Assembly: GCF_002770725.1 (NCBI RefSeq)
Contig: NZ_NQVN01000001.1
Location: 372,001 to 436,000, forward strand
Origin: Pleomorphomonas carboxyditropha
Lineage (GTDB): Bacteria > Pseudomonadota > Alphaproteobacteria > Rhizobiales > Pleomorphomonadaceae
Length of the DNA stretch: 64,000 nucleotides
Direction: 5' to 3'
This document shows, in pieces, positions 9,634 through 18,416 of the stretch (position 1 is its first letter; every line of letters starts with the position of its first letter). The position numbers and the translations under genes are program-made. Under the pieces are notes generated by a model, which did not search any database, had not been told where the DNA came from, and saw only the letters and a list, made by a program, of their open reading frames with translations.

Positions 9634-12600
9634 ATGACGGATCTCGCCATTCTGAAATATTGGCGATCGGCGGTCGCCGACAGTGCGATCGGAGACGCCT
9701 GCCTGACGGGCAGGATGGTCGAGGAATTTCGCAGCCTGTCGCGCGAGGAAGCCGAGACTGGTGTTCTTGGCCGAGAGGCCGTCGATTGGCTGTTTGCCGG
9801 GGTACCGGAGCATGTGCGGCGCATCGCCGTCAGCTACCGCCCCCTCCATGTGCGCCGGCAGAGTCGGCATGCCAGATCGCGCGCTGACGGCCTCCCGCTG
9901 GAGGTCACTCCGATCGTGACCGAAGCGCAGGTCACGCGCGAAGGCCGGATCATTCCCAATCAGAGCGTCATTGCGCGGGATATTCTCGATCCGCTGGCGC
10001 ATGGCGCCTTCTCGGTCGGACGCGTCGCCGACCTCGACAGCTTTCTGACGGCCCGGCCCTTTCCGCTCAAGGAGGAAGATCCGGATCTTTGGCAGAACTA
10101 TCGGGACCACTGGCAACGGATGATGGCCGAAGTCGGCGGTAACTGGCCGGCTTCGGACCCGGAATACCAGATCGTGGGGCATGGGCTGATTCGACCCGCG
10201 ACCGAGGCGGCCGATACGGTGAGGCATATCCTGTCCTTGCTCGACACGTTGATCCACGAGCAGCCGGAGAGCCCGCTTCTGGCGAATTTCGCACGCAAGA
10301 CCCCCTGCGATATCGAAGCCGTGCGCCAGGCCCCCTTCCCACTGGCGGAACGTCTCGGCCATTCCAGCGACGAGTTTCCCATCGCGGACCATCAGCGCGA
10401 AGTGCTTGCACATCTGGCGGTGGCGCGGGACGGCGACATCCTTGCCGTGAACGGCCCTCCGGGTACCGGAAAGACGACGATGCTCCTGTCGGCAATCGCC
10501 GGGGAATGGGTGCGCTCCGCGCTGGAGCAGGACAATCCGCCCGTGATCGTCGCGGCCTCCACCAACAATCAGGCGGTCACGAACATCATCGACGCCTTCG
10601 GCAAGGACTTCGGCCGAGGTGAAGGTCCGTTTGCAGGGCGCTGGCTGCCGGATATCAAGAGCTTTGGACTGTTCCTCGCGGCAGCCAGCAGGGAAGCGGA
10701 AGCCTCGGCAAAATATCAGACCGAGCGCTTTTTCCATAAACTTGAAACGCCGGAATATGTGAGCCGCGCCGGCGCGGCCTATCTCGAGGCGGCTCGGAAC
10801 GCCTTGCCGCACCTGAAGCAGGTGAATGTGACGGCTGTCGTCGCTGCCCTGCGGCAGCGCCTGCGAGAGGAAAGCGCTTTGCTCGTTCGGGCCGATGAGG
10901 CTTACGCGAAGTACCGCGGAGCAGAAAACGCTGTCCGCCGGCTCCTCGGGGATGATCCGGAAGCCGCCTTTGCAAGACGCCGCGATGCGATGAAGCGCGG
11001 CACAGCCGAAAAGGCCGAAGCCGACGCGCTCCTGCACAAATGGGAAGGTTGGCTGGCGGCCGAACCGATGCTGCTTTCGCTGTTCGGCTTTCTGCCGCCG
11101 GTTGCGAAAAAGCGGGCTCTGCGAGCACGGCTGTTCCTGCGCGAAGCGGGTGCGCCCGATGACCTTGCCGCGGCCGGCCGGGTCGATGCCATCGACAACC
11201 GGCTGAAGACCTGTTCGAGCGATATTGCGGCGCGAGCCAATGAGGCTGCGAAAGCTTGCGATCAGGCGGAACGCGCCTTGGCAGAACAAAGGCTGCTGGA
11301 AAGGGCATGGCGCGCGCTGGCGGCGGCTCTTCTCCCAAACTCGGACGGCGCCGATCTCCGGGAGTTCGATCGCGCGGCCGATCGTTCCGTGCGTTTCCGC
11401 CTTTTCCTGCTCGCGACCCATTACTGGGAAGGGCGCTGGCTGCTGGAAATGGAGAAGGCATTGCCGGCGCTCCAGCGGGTGCAGCAAAGCGGGCGCGGCG
11501 GCAACGACCGCAGCATGGTCGAACCGATGTGGTGTCGTCGGATGATGCTGACGCCGTGCGCCGTTTCCACCTTCGCGACTTTGCCGCGAAAAATGACCTG
11601 TCGTGACAATGCGTCGGGCAGCTATCGCACGGAATATCTATTCAATCATATCGACCTGCTGATCGTCGACGAGGCCGGGCAGGTGCTGCCGGAGGTCGCG
11701 GGTCCCTCGTTTGCTCTGGCGAAACGAGCGCTGGTGATCGGTGACACCCAGCAGATCGAGCCAATTTCCACGCTGACCGCCGCCGTCGATACCGGAAATC
11801 TGATCGAGGCGGGACTTCTGCCGCCCGGCGGCGGCCGGCAGGCGCTGCAGGCTCTCGATAAGGTCGGCCTTACGTCGCGCGGTGGAAGCACCATTCGGCT
11901 CGCGCAGTCGGCCTGCCGCTTCTATCCCTATCCGGAGCTGGAGCGGGGCCTCTATCTCTTCGAGCACCGGCGCTGCTACGACGAAATCATCAGCTTCTGC
12001 AACGACCTTTGCTACAAGGGAACCCTGCAGCCGATGCGCGGCCCGGCGAAGGACTGCACGCTGCGGCCGATGGGATATCTCCATATCGACGGCATGGCGA
12101 TATCGGCGGGCGGCAGCCGGTTCAATCCGCTGGAGGCGCAAACCATTGCCGCCTGGCTTGCCGCCAATGCCGGCCAGTTGAAAGCACGATATGGCAAGCG
12201 GCTGGAAGACATTGTCGGAATCGTCACGCCTTTTGGCCGCCAGGTTCGCGAAATCCGCAATGCCTGCGCGGCTCTCGGCATTGACGTCGGACGGCAAGGC
12301 ATGACTGTCGGCACCGTGCACGCGCTGCAGGGCGCCGAACGCCCGGTGGTCATTTTCTCGCCCGTCTACTCCAAACATGCCGACGGCGGTTTCATCGACC
12401 TCTCGCCCAGCATGCTCAACGTGGCGGTCTCGCGCGCGAAAGATGCCTTTCTCGTCTTTGGAGACATGGATACGCTGGCTTCCGCCCCTCCGGGCAGCCC
12501 GCGATCCGTCCTTGCGAGCTTCCTTTCCAAGGATAGCGCCAACGAGATGGCCTTCGAAGTGCCATCTCGAACCGATCTTTCCAGAGGGACGCGCACGCTC

Positions 12601-13068
12601 GAATCCTTGCGCGATGCGGCGGAGCATGACGCCTTTCTTTTGAAGGAATTTGCGAACGCCCGGCGCAGGCTTTGCATTGTCTCCCCGTGGATCAACATTG
12701 CGACGATGAAGGAGGTCGGATTCATCGGCGCCATCGCCACAGCCCGCGCCCGGGGCGTCGAGGTGGATATCTACGCCGATCCCCGCCTGACCCGTGATCG
12801 CAACAAGGCCGGACAGGACATGTTCGCCGAAGCCGATGAGGCATTGACCGGGATCGGCGCAACGCTCCACGCCGTCCAGCAACTTCACAGCAAGCTGGTA
12901 TGGGCGGACGACTCCTTGCTTGCGGTCGGCTCGTTCAACTGGTTCAGCGCCCACCGGACCGGCGAATTTGCCCGTCACGAGACCTCGGTCGTCTATCGCG
13001 GCAAGCATTTGGGGCCGGAAATCCAAACGCTTGAAGACAGCCTGAAGGCCCGCACTCCAACCTATTGA
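9634..13068 (+). CDS. SF1 (Upf1-like) helicase fused to a phospholipase-D nuclease domain; Mokosh type II-like defence candidate
   Basis: A 1144-aa protein with no close housekeeping counterpart. An N-terminal region of about 260 residues is of unknown type. Then come helicase motifs: Walker A GPPGTGKTT (274-282), Walker B DEAGQ (679-683), the SF1 motif V-like TVGTVHALQGAE (892-902) and motif VI-like NVAVSRAKD (929-937). A roughly 400-residue, partly coiled insertion separates Walker A and B, as in COG1112 helicases. The C-terminus carries one HKD-type motif, H1085-S-K1087, followed by GSFN (1099-1102), as in PLD-family nucleases that act as dimers. Type II Mokosh phage-defence proteins combine the same two activities in one chain. 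The gene stands alone, and its base use looks less GC-extreme than that of its neighbours, which may indicate transfer. A general RNA/DNA repair role remains possible. Confidence 0.85.
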   Translation: MTDLAILKYWRSAVADSAIGDACLTGRMVEEFRSLSREEAETGVLGREAVDWLFAGVPEHVRRIAVSYRPLHVRRQSRHARSRADGLPLEVTPIVTEAQVTREGRIIPNQSVIARDILDPLAHGAFSVGRVADLDSFLTARPFPLKEEDPDLWQNYRDHWQRMMAEVGGNWPASDPEYQIVGHGLIRPATEAADTVRHILSLLDTLIHEQPESPLLANFARKTPCDIEAVRQAPFPLAERLGHSSDEFPIADHQREVLAHLAVARDGDILAVNGPPGTGKTTMLLSAIAGEWVRSALEQDNPPVIVAASTNNQAVTNIIDAFGKDFGRGEGPFAGRWLPDIKSFGLFLAAASREAEASAKYQTERFFHKLETPEYVSRAGAAYLEAARNALPHLKQVNVTAVVAALRQRLREESALLVRADEAYAKYRGAENAVRRLLGDDPEAAFARRRDAMKRGTAEKAEADALLHKWEGWLAAEPMLLSLFGFLPPVAKKRALRARLFLREAGAPDDLAAAGRVDAIDNRLKTCSSDIAARANEAAKACDQAERALAEQRLLERAWRALAAALLPNSDGADLREFDRAADRSVRFRLFLLATHYWEGRWLLEMEKALPALQRVQQSGRGGNDRSMVEPMWCRRMMLTPCAVSTFATLPRKMTCRDNASGSYRTEYLFNHIDLLIVDEAGQVLPEVAGPSFALAKRALVIGDTQQIEPISTLTAAVDTGNLIEAGLLPPGGGRQALQALDKVGLTSRGGSTIRLAQSACRFYPYPELERGLYLFEHRRCYDEIISFCNDLCYKGTLQPMRGPAKDCTLRPMGYLHIDGMAISAGGSRFNPLEAQTIAAWLAANAGQLKARYGKRLEDIVGIVTPFGRQVREIRNACAALGIDVGRQGMTVGTVHALQGAERPVVIFSPVYSKHADGGFIDLSPSMLNVAVSRAKDAFLVFGDMDTLASAPPGSPRSVLASFLSKDSANEMAFEVPSRTDLSRGTRTLESLRDAAEHDAFLLKEFANARRRLCIVSPWINIATMKEVGFIGAIATARARGVEVDIYADPRLTRDRNKAGQDMFAEADEALTGIGATLHAVQQLHSKLVWADDSLLAVGSFNWFSAHRTGEFARHETSVVYRGKHLGPEIQTLEDSLKARTPTY

Positions 13069-13177
13069 AATGGAGGCCGGCGAACCGGACGGCCGACAGG
13101 GGCGATCAGCGGAAGGAAATCGAGAGGCGATGCCGGGCGTTGCGTCATCTCCCCGATCGCGATGGCCTTCGCCGCGC

Positions 13178-13981
13178 TTACAATTGCGCACCCAGTTCCG
13201 CCGATATCCGCCTGGCCGTTTCCTTGAGCGGGCCGAGCAGGCTGGCGAGCCCGATCTTTTCTAAACGCGCCGTCGACAGCGAGATCGACGCCGCATAGGG
13301 CACGCGGCCTTGGATGTCGAACACCGGCGCCGCCACGCAGGAGACGCCGAGCTCGTTCTCCTCGCGATCGAGCGCATAGTTGTCGGCGCGGATGGCGGCG
13401 AGCTCGTGGAGCATGTCGGCGTGGTCGACGATGGTGTTGGCCGTCAGCTTGACGATGCCGCTCCGGTGGCTCTGCCAGTAGGCCTCGAAATTGGCCGGCT
13501 TGTCGTGGGCGAGGAAGATCTTGCCCATGGCCGAGCAGAACAGCGGCAGGTGCTGGCCGATATAGGTGCGGGTGCGGATCATCCCCACCGTCGGCTCCAG
13601 CTTGTAGATCATGATGGCGTGGTCGTCCTCGCGCGTCGAGAAGTTGATCGTCTCGCCGACGTCGAGGTTGAGCGCCTCGAGATGCGGCGCCGCCACGTGG
13701 ATGATGTTGAGCGACGACAGCGTCTTCTGGCCGATGGCCACGAACTTGGTGGTCAGCCGGTAGCTGCCGGGCGACGGCGCCCGCGTCACGTAGCCGGCGC
13801 TTTCGAGGCCCTGCAGCAGGCGGTGCGTCGTGCTCTTGTTGAGCCCGGCCAGCTCCGACAGCTTGGCGAGCGGGCAGCCGTTGGGGAAGTTGCTGAGGAT
13901 CTCGACGAGCTGAAGGCCACGCAGCAGGCTCTGGCTGCCGGCCGGCGGCTCCTGGCCCGGCGCATTCTCCATCTCGGACAT
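13178..13981 (-). CDS. yiaJ: IclR-family repressor of the 2,3-diketo-L-gulonate operon
   Basis: A 267-aa regulator with an N-terminal winged helix-turn-helix (about residues 15-75; LAKLSELAGLNKSTTHRLL) and a C-terminal IclR effector domain. Many segments match E. coli YiaJ, which represses the yiaK-S operon: AGSQSL, EILSN.PNGCPLA, ALSSLNIIH.AAPHLEALN, GETINFS.REDDHAI and DREENELGVSC. It is divergent from the yiaL-yiaK operon, as in E. coli, and a palindromic operator candidate lies between them. Repression relieved by a sugar-acid intermediate is therefore the likely mode. Confidence 0.92.
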   Translation of the reverse strand: MSEMENAPGQEPPAGSQSLLRGLQLVEILSNFPNGCPLAKLSELAGLNKSTTHRLLQGLESAGYVTRAPSPGSYRLTTKFVAIGQKTLSSLNIIHVAAPHLEALNLDVGETINFSTREDDHAIMIYKLEPTVGMIRTRTYIGQHLPLFCSAMGKIFLAHDKPANFEAYWQSHRSGIVKLTANTIVDHADMLHELAAIRADNYALDREENELGVSCVAAPVFDIQGRVPYAASISLSTARLEKIGLASLLGPLKETARRISAELGAQL

Positions 13982-14080
13982 TCACCCGTCTCCCGCGTCG
14001 CCTCTGGCGTTCCGCCGATGGATTAGTCCCGGCGAAGGGCGCCGTCAAATGGGTGCCGGCGCCTTCAGGAAACTACGGCA

Positions 14081-14108
14081 TTGACAAAGCCGGAGTCCAG
14101 CATATACC
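14081..14108 (+). promoter_or_regulatory. Sigma70-type promoter of the yia-like operon
   Basis: TTGACA at 14081-14086 and TATACC at 14103-14108 are 16 bases apart. Transcription would start near 14115, about 50 bases before the first gene. Confidence 0.6.
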
Positions 14109-14129
14109 AAAATGCAGAACGACATTTTG
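14108..14129. promoter_or_regulatory. Candidate YiaJ operator
   Basis: CAAAATG (14108-14114) and CATTTTG (14123-14129) form a perfect inverted repeat with eight bases between. It overlaps the -10 box and predicted start site, which suits a repressor. A third half site, AAATG, follows at 14137-14141. Confidence 0.55.
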
Positions 14130-14163
14130 AAATACGAAATGTTGAGGGCGACGGGAGGACGGC

Positions 14164-14649
14164 GTGCTCAAGGGTTCGATGGACGACGCGGCCTGGCGGG
14201 CCGGGCTGCCGGCCGCCTTGCGGCATATGCTGGAGCGGCTCGCCGATCCGGCGCTGCGGCAGGCGCCGGCCGGCCGCCGCGACCTCGACGGCGACGCCTT
14301 CCTGATGGTCAACGACTACGCGACGCAGCCGGCCGAGGCGCTGCGCGCCGAGAGCCACCGCCGCTATTGCGACGTGCAGGTGATGCTGGAGGGGGCCGAG
14401 CAGGTGGGTTGGGCGGCGCTCGCCGGCGATCCCGATGCCGCCTACGACGCGGCGGGCGACGTCGCCTACCACGTACCCGGTCCGGTGCTCGCCTGGCACG
14501 CCTTCACCGCCGGCGACGTCTTCGTCTTCGCCCCCGACGATATCCATCTGCCCGGCGTGGCGCTTCACCGGCCGGCCCGTGTCCGCAAGCTGGTCGGCAA
14601 GCTGCCCTGGACCACGCTCGCCGGCGACTGGCCGCCGGCCGCCGGCTGA
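14164..14649 (+). CDS. yiaL: YhcH/YjgK/YiaL family protein
   Basis: A 161-aa cupin-like protein of the DUF386 family. Family segments visible are LDGDAFLMVNDY, SHRRYCDVQVMLEG and FAPDDIHLPGVAL, the last of which includes a conserved histidine. E. coli YiaL lies next to yiaK in the same operon, and other members include EbgC, the beta subunit of the evolved galactosidase. The biochemical role of YiaL is not settled; sugar-acid mutarotase or isomerase activity has been proposed for the family. The start is GTG at 14164, with GGGAGGA five bases upstream. It is the first gene of the operon. Confidence 0.87.
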   Translation: MLKGSMDDAAWRAGLPAALRHMLERLADPALRQAPAGRRDLDGDAFLMVNDYATQPAEALRAESHRRYCDVQVMLEGAEQVGWAALAGDPDAAYDAAGDVAYHVPGPVLAWHAFTAGDVFVFAPDDIHLPGVALHRPARVRKLVGKLPWTTLAGDWPPAAG

Positions 14650-14685
14650 GCCCTGAACGAAAACGGATTGCCCGGAAGGAAAGCC

Positions 14686-15687
14686 ATGCTGCATCTCACC
14701 CATCAGGACCTGAAGGCCGAGTTCCGGCGCGTCCTCCTTGCCTCCGGTCTTGCGCCCGACAAGGCCGACGCCTGCGCCGGGCTGTTCGCCGACACCACCG
14801 AGACCGGCGTCTATTCGCACGGCGTCAACCGCTTCCCGCGCTTCGTCCAGCAGATCCGCGCCGGCCACGTCCGCGTCGACGCCGAGCCGAAGAAACTCCT
14901 GTCGCTCGGTGCCATCGAGCAGTGGGACGCCTGCCGCGCCATCGGCAACCTGACGGCCACCGCCATGATGGAACGGGCGATCGCGCTGGCCGCCGAGCAC
15001 GGTATCGGCCTCGTTGCACTCCGCAACGCCAACCACTGGATGCGCGGCGGCTCCTACGGCTATCAGGCGGCCGAGAAGGGCTATATCGGCATCTGCTGGA
15101 CCAATTCCATCGCCGTCATGCCGCCCTGGGGCGCTAAGGAGTGCCGCATCGGCACCAACCCGCTGATTGTCGCCGTGCCCGGCGAGCCGGTGACCATGGT
15201 CGACATGTCGATGTCGATGTTTTCCTACGGCATGCTGGAGGTGAACCGGCTGGCCGGCCGTCAATTGCCGGTCGACGGCGGCTTCGACGACGACGGCCGG
15301 CTGACCCGCGACCCGGCCATCGTCGAGAAGAACCGCCGCATCCTGCCGATGGGCTACTGGAAGGGCTCGGGCCTCTCCATCGTGCTCGACATGATCGCCA
15401 CGCTGCTCTCCGGCGGCCTGTCGGTGGCCGAGGTGACGGAGGAGATGGACGACGAATACAACGTGTCGCAGGTGTTCGTCGCCGTCGAGGTCGACCGGCT
15501 GATCGACCGCGGCACGCGCGACGAGAAGCTGAGGCGCATCTGCGACTATGTGCTGACCGCCGAGCGCTCCGACCCCGCCGAGGCCATCCGCCTGCCGGGC
15601 CACGAGTTTCCGCATCTGAAGGCCCGGAATGTCGCGAACGGCATTCCGGTGGACGAGCGCGTCTGGGAGACCATCCGCGCCCTCTGA
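14686..15687 (+). CDS. yiaK: 2,3-diketo-L-gulonate reductase (3-dehydro-L-gulonate 2-dehydrogenase)
   Basis: A 333-aa NAD(P)H-dependent oxidoreductase of the LDH2/MDH2 family that reduces 2,3-diketo-L-gulonate to 3-keto-L-gulonate. Near-identity to E. coli YiaK (DlgD) is obvious in long blocks: [58 protein letters not shown] and GYWKGSG. The catalytic His of the family falls in the SHGVNR block. The ATG at 14686 follows a GGAAGGAA ribosome site; a TTG 18 bases upstream is less likely. This gene fixes the substrate of the whole operon. Confidence 0.95.
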   Translation: MLHLTHQDLKAEFRRVLLASGLAPDKADACAGLFADTTETGVYSHGVNRFPRFVQQIRAGHVRVDAEPKKLLSLGAIEQWDACRAIGNLTATAMMERAIALAAEHGIGLVALRNANHWMRGGSYGYQAAEKGYIGICWTNSIAVMPPWGAKECRIGTNPLIVAVPGEPVTMVDMSMSMFSYGMLEVNRLAGRQLPVDGGFDDDGRLTRDPAIVEKNRRILPMGYWKGSGLSIVLDMIATLLSGGLSVAEVTEEMDDEYNVSQVFVAVEVDRLIDRGTRDEKLRRICDYVLTAERSDPAEAIRLPGHEFPHLKARNVANGIPVDERVWETIRAL

Positions 15688-15712
15688 CGGCGGCGGGGAG
15701 GGGGAGATTTCG

Positions 15713-17257
15713 ATGAAGTCCAGCTCAATTGCGCCAGAGGCCGATGCGCCGATCCTGTCGATGGCGGGCATCGTCAAGACCTTCGGCCGCGTCGCCGCCG
15801 TCGACCGGGTGAGCATCGACGTCAAGCCCGGCAAGATCCTGGCCCTCCTCGGCGAGAACGGCGCCGGCAAGTCGACGCTGATCAAGATCCTGGCCGGCGT
15901 CTACAAGCGCGACGGCGGCACCATCCGCTATCATGGCCAGGAAATCGCCTCGGCCGCCGCCGTCGGCCGGCGCGGCAGCCAGCCGATCGCCTTCATCCAC
16001 CAGGACCTCGGCCTGATCGACTGGATGACGGTGGCCGAGAACATGGCCTTCACCATGGGCTTCCCCCGCCGCTTCGGCCTGATCGACGCGGCCGGCGTGC
16101 GCCGGCGCGCCGAGGCGGCGCTCAACTTCGTCGGCACCGACATCGACCCCGACGCCCGCGTCTTCGAGCTGTCGCGCACCGAGAAGTCGCTCTTGGCCAT
16201 CGCCCGCGCCGTCGCCGTCGACGCCGAGGTGCTGGTGCTCGACGAGCCGACCGCCTCGCTGCCGGCCGACGACGTCAAGCATCTGTTCGAGGTGCTGAAC
16301 CGCCTGCGCGACAAGCGCGTCGGCATGATCTACGTCACCCACCGCCTCGACGAGGTGGTGGAGATCGCCGACGAGGTCTGCGTCATGCGCGACGGCCGGC
16401 AGGTGGCCGGCGGCGCCACCGCGCAATACCAGTTGCGCGACCTCGTGCGGCTGATCGTCGGCGAGGAGAAGCGCGGCGACAAGTGGCGGCCGCTGCCGGT
16501 CGGCGCTCCCATCCTGCTGAAGGTCGACGGCCTGACGGTCGGCGACACCGGGCCGGTGTCCTTCACGCTGCAGCGCGGCGAGATGGTGGCCCTGGTCGGC
16601 CTGCGCGGCGCCGGCCAGGAGGAGATCGGCCGCTGCCTGTTCGGCAAGCGGACGGCCGCGGCCGGCTCGATCGAGCTCGACGGCCGGCCGATCCGGCCGG
16701 CCAGCCCCACCGAGGCGATCGCCGCGGGCATCTCGCTGGTGGCCGGCGACCGGCTCGGCGAGAGCCTCGTCATGACCATGTCGGTGCGCGAGAACCTGTT
16801 CCTCAACCCCTGCAACCTCGGCCTCAGGCCGGTCGCCCCCTACGGCACTCACGCCGAAGCGAAAAGCGCCTGGGAGGAGGTGGAGCGCTTCGACGTGCGG
16901 CCCCGCCTGATCGACATCGATGTCAGCGCGCTGTCCGGCGGCAACCAGCAGAAGGTGGTGATCGCCCGCTGGATGAAGCTCGGCACGCCGGTGCTGATCC
17001 TCGAGGACCCGACGGCCGGCGTCGACGTCGGCGCCCGCGCCGAGATCTACGACCTGCTCAACGCGGCGCTGGAAAAGGGCATCGCCGTGCTGGTCGTCTC
17101 GATGGACTTCGAGGAGATCGCCCACATCTGCAACCGCGCCCTGGTGTTCAACCGCGGCAAGGTGGTGGGCGAGCTCACCGGCGGCGACGTCACCTTCGGC
17201 AACCTGTTGCATCTGGCCGCCGGCGGCGGCGAGGAGAGGGCGGCCGGCGCCGCCTGA
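15713..17257 (+). CDS. Sugar ABC transporter ATPase, two nucleotide-binding domains (CUT2 type)
   Basis: A 514-aa tandem ATPase of the RbsA/XylG type that would energise import of the operon substrate. Domain 1 has Walker A GENGAGKST (47-55), Walker B ending D177-E178, and a divergent signature LSRTEKS. Domain 2 has the degenerate GLRGAGQ loop normal for this family, the signature LSGGNQQ, and a Walker B that reads L430-E431-D432, that is Glu-Asp where Asp-Glu is usual. Start at ATG 15713, just after a GGGGAGGGGGAG ribosome site. E. coli uses a TRAP transporter (YiaMNO) at this step, so this locus has swapped transporter type. Confidence 0.92.
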   Translation: MKSSSIAPEADAPILSMAGIVKTFGRVAAVDRVSIDVKPGKILALLGENGAGKSTLIKILAGVYKRDGGTIRYHGQEIASAAAVGRRGSQPIAFIHQDLGLIDWMTVAENMAFTMGFPRRFGLIDAAGVRRRAEAALNFVGTDIDPDARVFELSRTEKSLLAIARAVAVDAEVLVLDEPTASLPADDVKHLFEVLNRLRDKRVGMIYVTHRLDEVVEIADEVCVMRDGRQVAGGATAQYQLRDLVRLIVGEEKRGDKWRPLPVGAPILLKVDGLTVGDTGPVSFTLQRGEMVALVGLRGAGQEEIGRCLFGKRTAAAGSIELDGRPIRPASPTEAIAAGISLVAGDRLGESLVMTMSVRENLFLNPCNLGLRPVAPYGTHAEAKSAWEEVERFDVRPRLIDIDVSALSGGNQQKVVIARWMKLGTPVLILEDPTAGVDVGARAEIYDLLNAALEKGIAVLVVSMDFEEIAHICNRALVFNRGKVVGELTGGDVTFGNLLHLAAGGGEERAAGAA

Positions 17258-17320
17258 GACATTTGCGGCCGGCGGCGACGGGCGCCGCGGCCGGGCAATC
17301 CGACACACCGGGAGAACAAG

Positions 17321-18373
17321 GTGGCCAGTTCATCTGTCAAATCGACCGCGCTGGAGGAGCGCGTCAGCCTGAAGCGCGACGGCCTCGCGCCGGTCCTCAC
17401 CCAGGCGGCCACCCGCTACGGCCTGCCGATCCTCTGCGTCCTGTTGATCGTGCTGTTCTCGCTCACGACGCCGTCCTTCGCCTCGATGCTGACCTTGCAG
17501 GCCATCGTCGCCAGCAAGGCCAAGATGGCGCTCCTGGCGCTCGCCGCCACCATCCCGATGATCGTCGGCAAGATCGACCTCAACGTCGGCTTCGGCATCG
17601 TGCTCTGGCACATTCTGGCCATCAGCCTGCAGGTGACCTACGGCCTGTCCTGGCCGATGGCCGTGCTGATCGTGCTGCTCCTCGCCGCCCTCTACGGCCT
17701 GTTCAACGGCATCCTGGTGGCGGTGGCCGACATCGACAGCTTCGTCGCCACCCTCGGCAGCGGCACCACGCTCTATGCCGTCGCCCTCTGGCATTCCGGC
17801 GGCCGCCAGATCGTCGGCGACCTGCCCGACGCCTTCCTGATGCTGCACCACACCGAGATCGCCGGCATTCCGGTCGGCGGCTTCTACGTGCTGGCGCTGG
17901 CCGTCGTGCTGTGGCTCGTCACCGAGCGCACGCCGCTCGGCCGCTGCATGTACGCCGTCGGCGGCAATCCCAACGCCGCCGGCCTCAACGGCATCCCGGT
18001 GACGCGCACCATCATCGGCTCCTTCATCGCCTCCTCGGTGATCACCGGCTTCACCGGCGTGCTGGTGGCGGCCGAGCAGGGCGTCGGCCAGGCCAGCGTC
18101 GGCATGGACTACATGCTGCCGGCGCTGGTCGGCGCCTATCTCGGCTCGACCACCATCCGGCCCGGCCGCGTCAACGTCTGGGGCACGGTGGTCGGCGTCG
18201 CCATCCTGGCGATCGGCATCGCCGGCATCCAGCAGTTCGGCGGCGCCTTCTGGGTCGAGCCGCTGTTCAACGGCACCACGCTGCTGTTGTCGATCACGCT
18301 GGCCGGCTACGCCCAGCGGCGGCGCCTCATGAACCAGAAGGCCGTGCAACGCGGCTCGACGAAGAAGGCGTGA
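17321..18373 (+). CDS. Sugar ABC transporter permease (CUT2 type)
   Basis: A 350-aa inner-membrane protein of the BPD_transp_2 (RbsC/XylH) family with about eight to ten hydrophobic helices. The typical segment GGNPNAAGLNGIPV, which contacts the ATPase, is present near residue 210. The GTG start at 17321 follows GGGAGAACAAG. The gene sits between the ATPase and the binding protein of the same transporter, with gaps of 63 and 43 bases. Confidence 0.93.
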   Translation: MASSSVKSTALEERVSLKRDGLAPVLTQAATRYGLPILCVLLIVLFSLTTPSFASMLTLQAIVASKAKMALLALAATIPMIVGKIDLNVGFGIVLWHILAISLQVTYGLSWPMAVLIVLLLAALYGLFNGILVAVADIDSFVATLGSGTTLYAVALWHSGGRQIVGDLPDAFLMLHHTEIAGIPVGGFYVLALAVVLWLVTERTPLGRCMYAVGGNPNAAGLNGIPVTRTIIGSFIASSVITGFTGVLVAAEQGVGQASVGMDYMLPALVGAYLGSTTIRPGRVNVWGTVVGVAILAIGIAGIQQFGGAFWVEPLFNGTTLLLSITLAGYAQRRRLMNQKAVQRGSTKKA

Positions 18374-18416
18374 GCCGTCCGTTCACGCTCACCAAAGGGA
18401 AAAGGGAGAAAACGCC

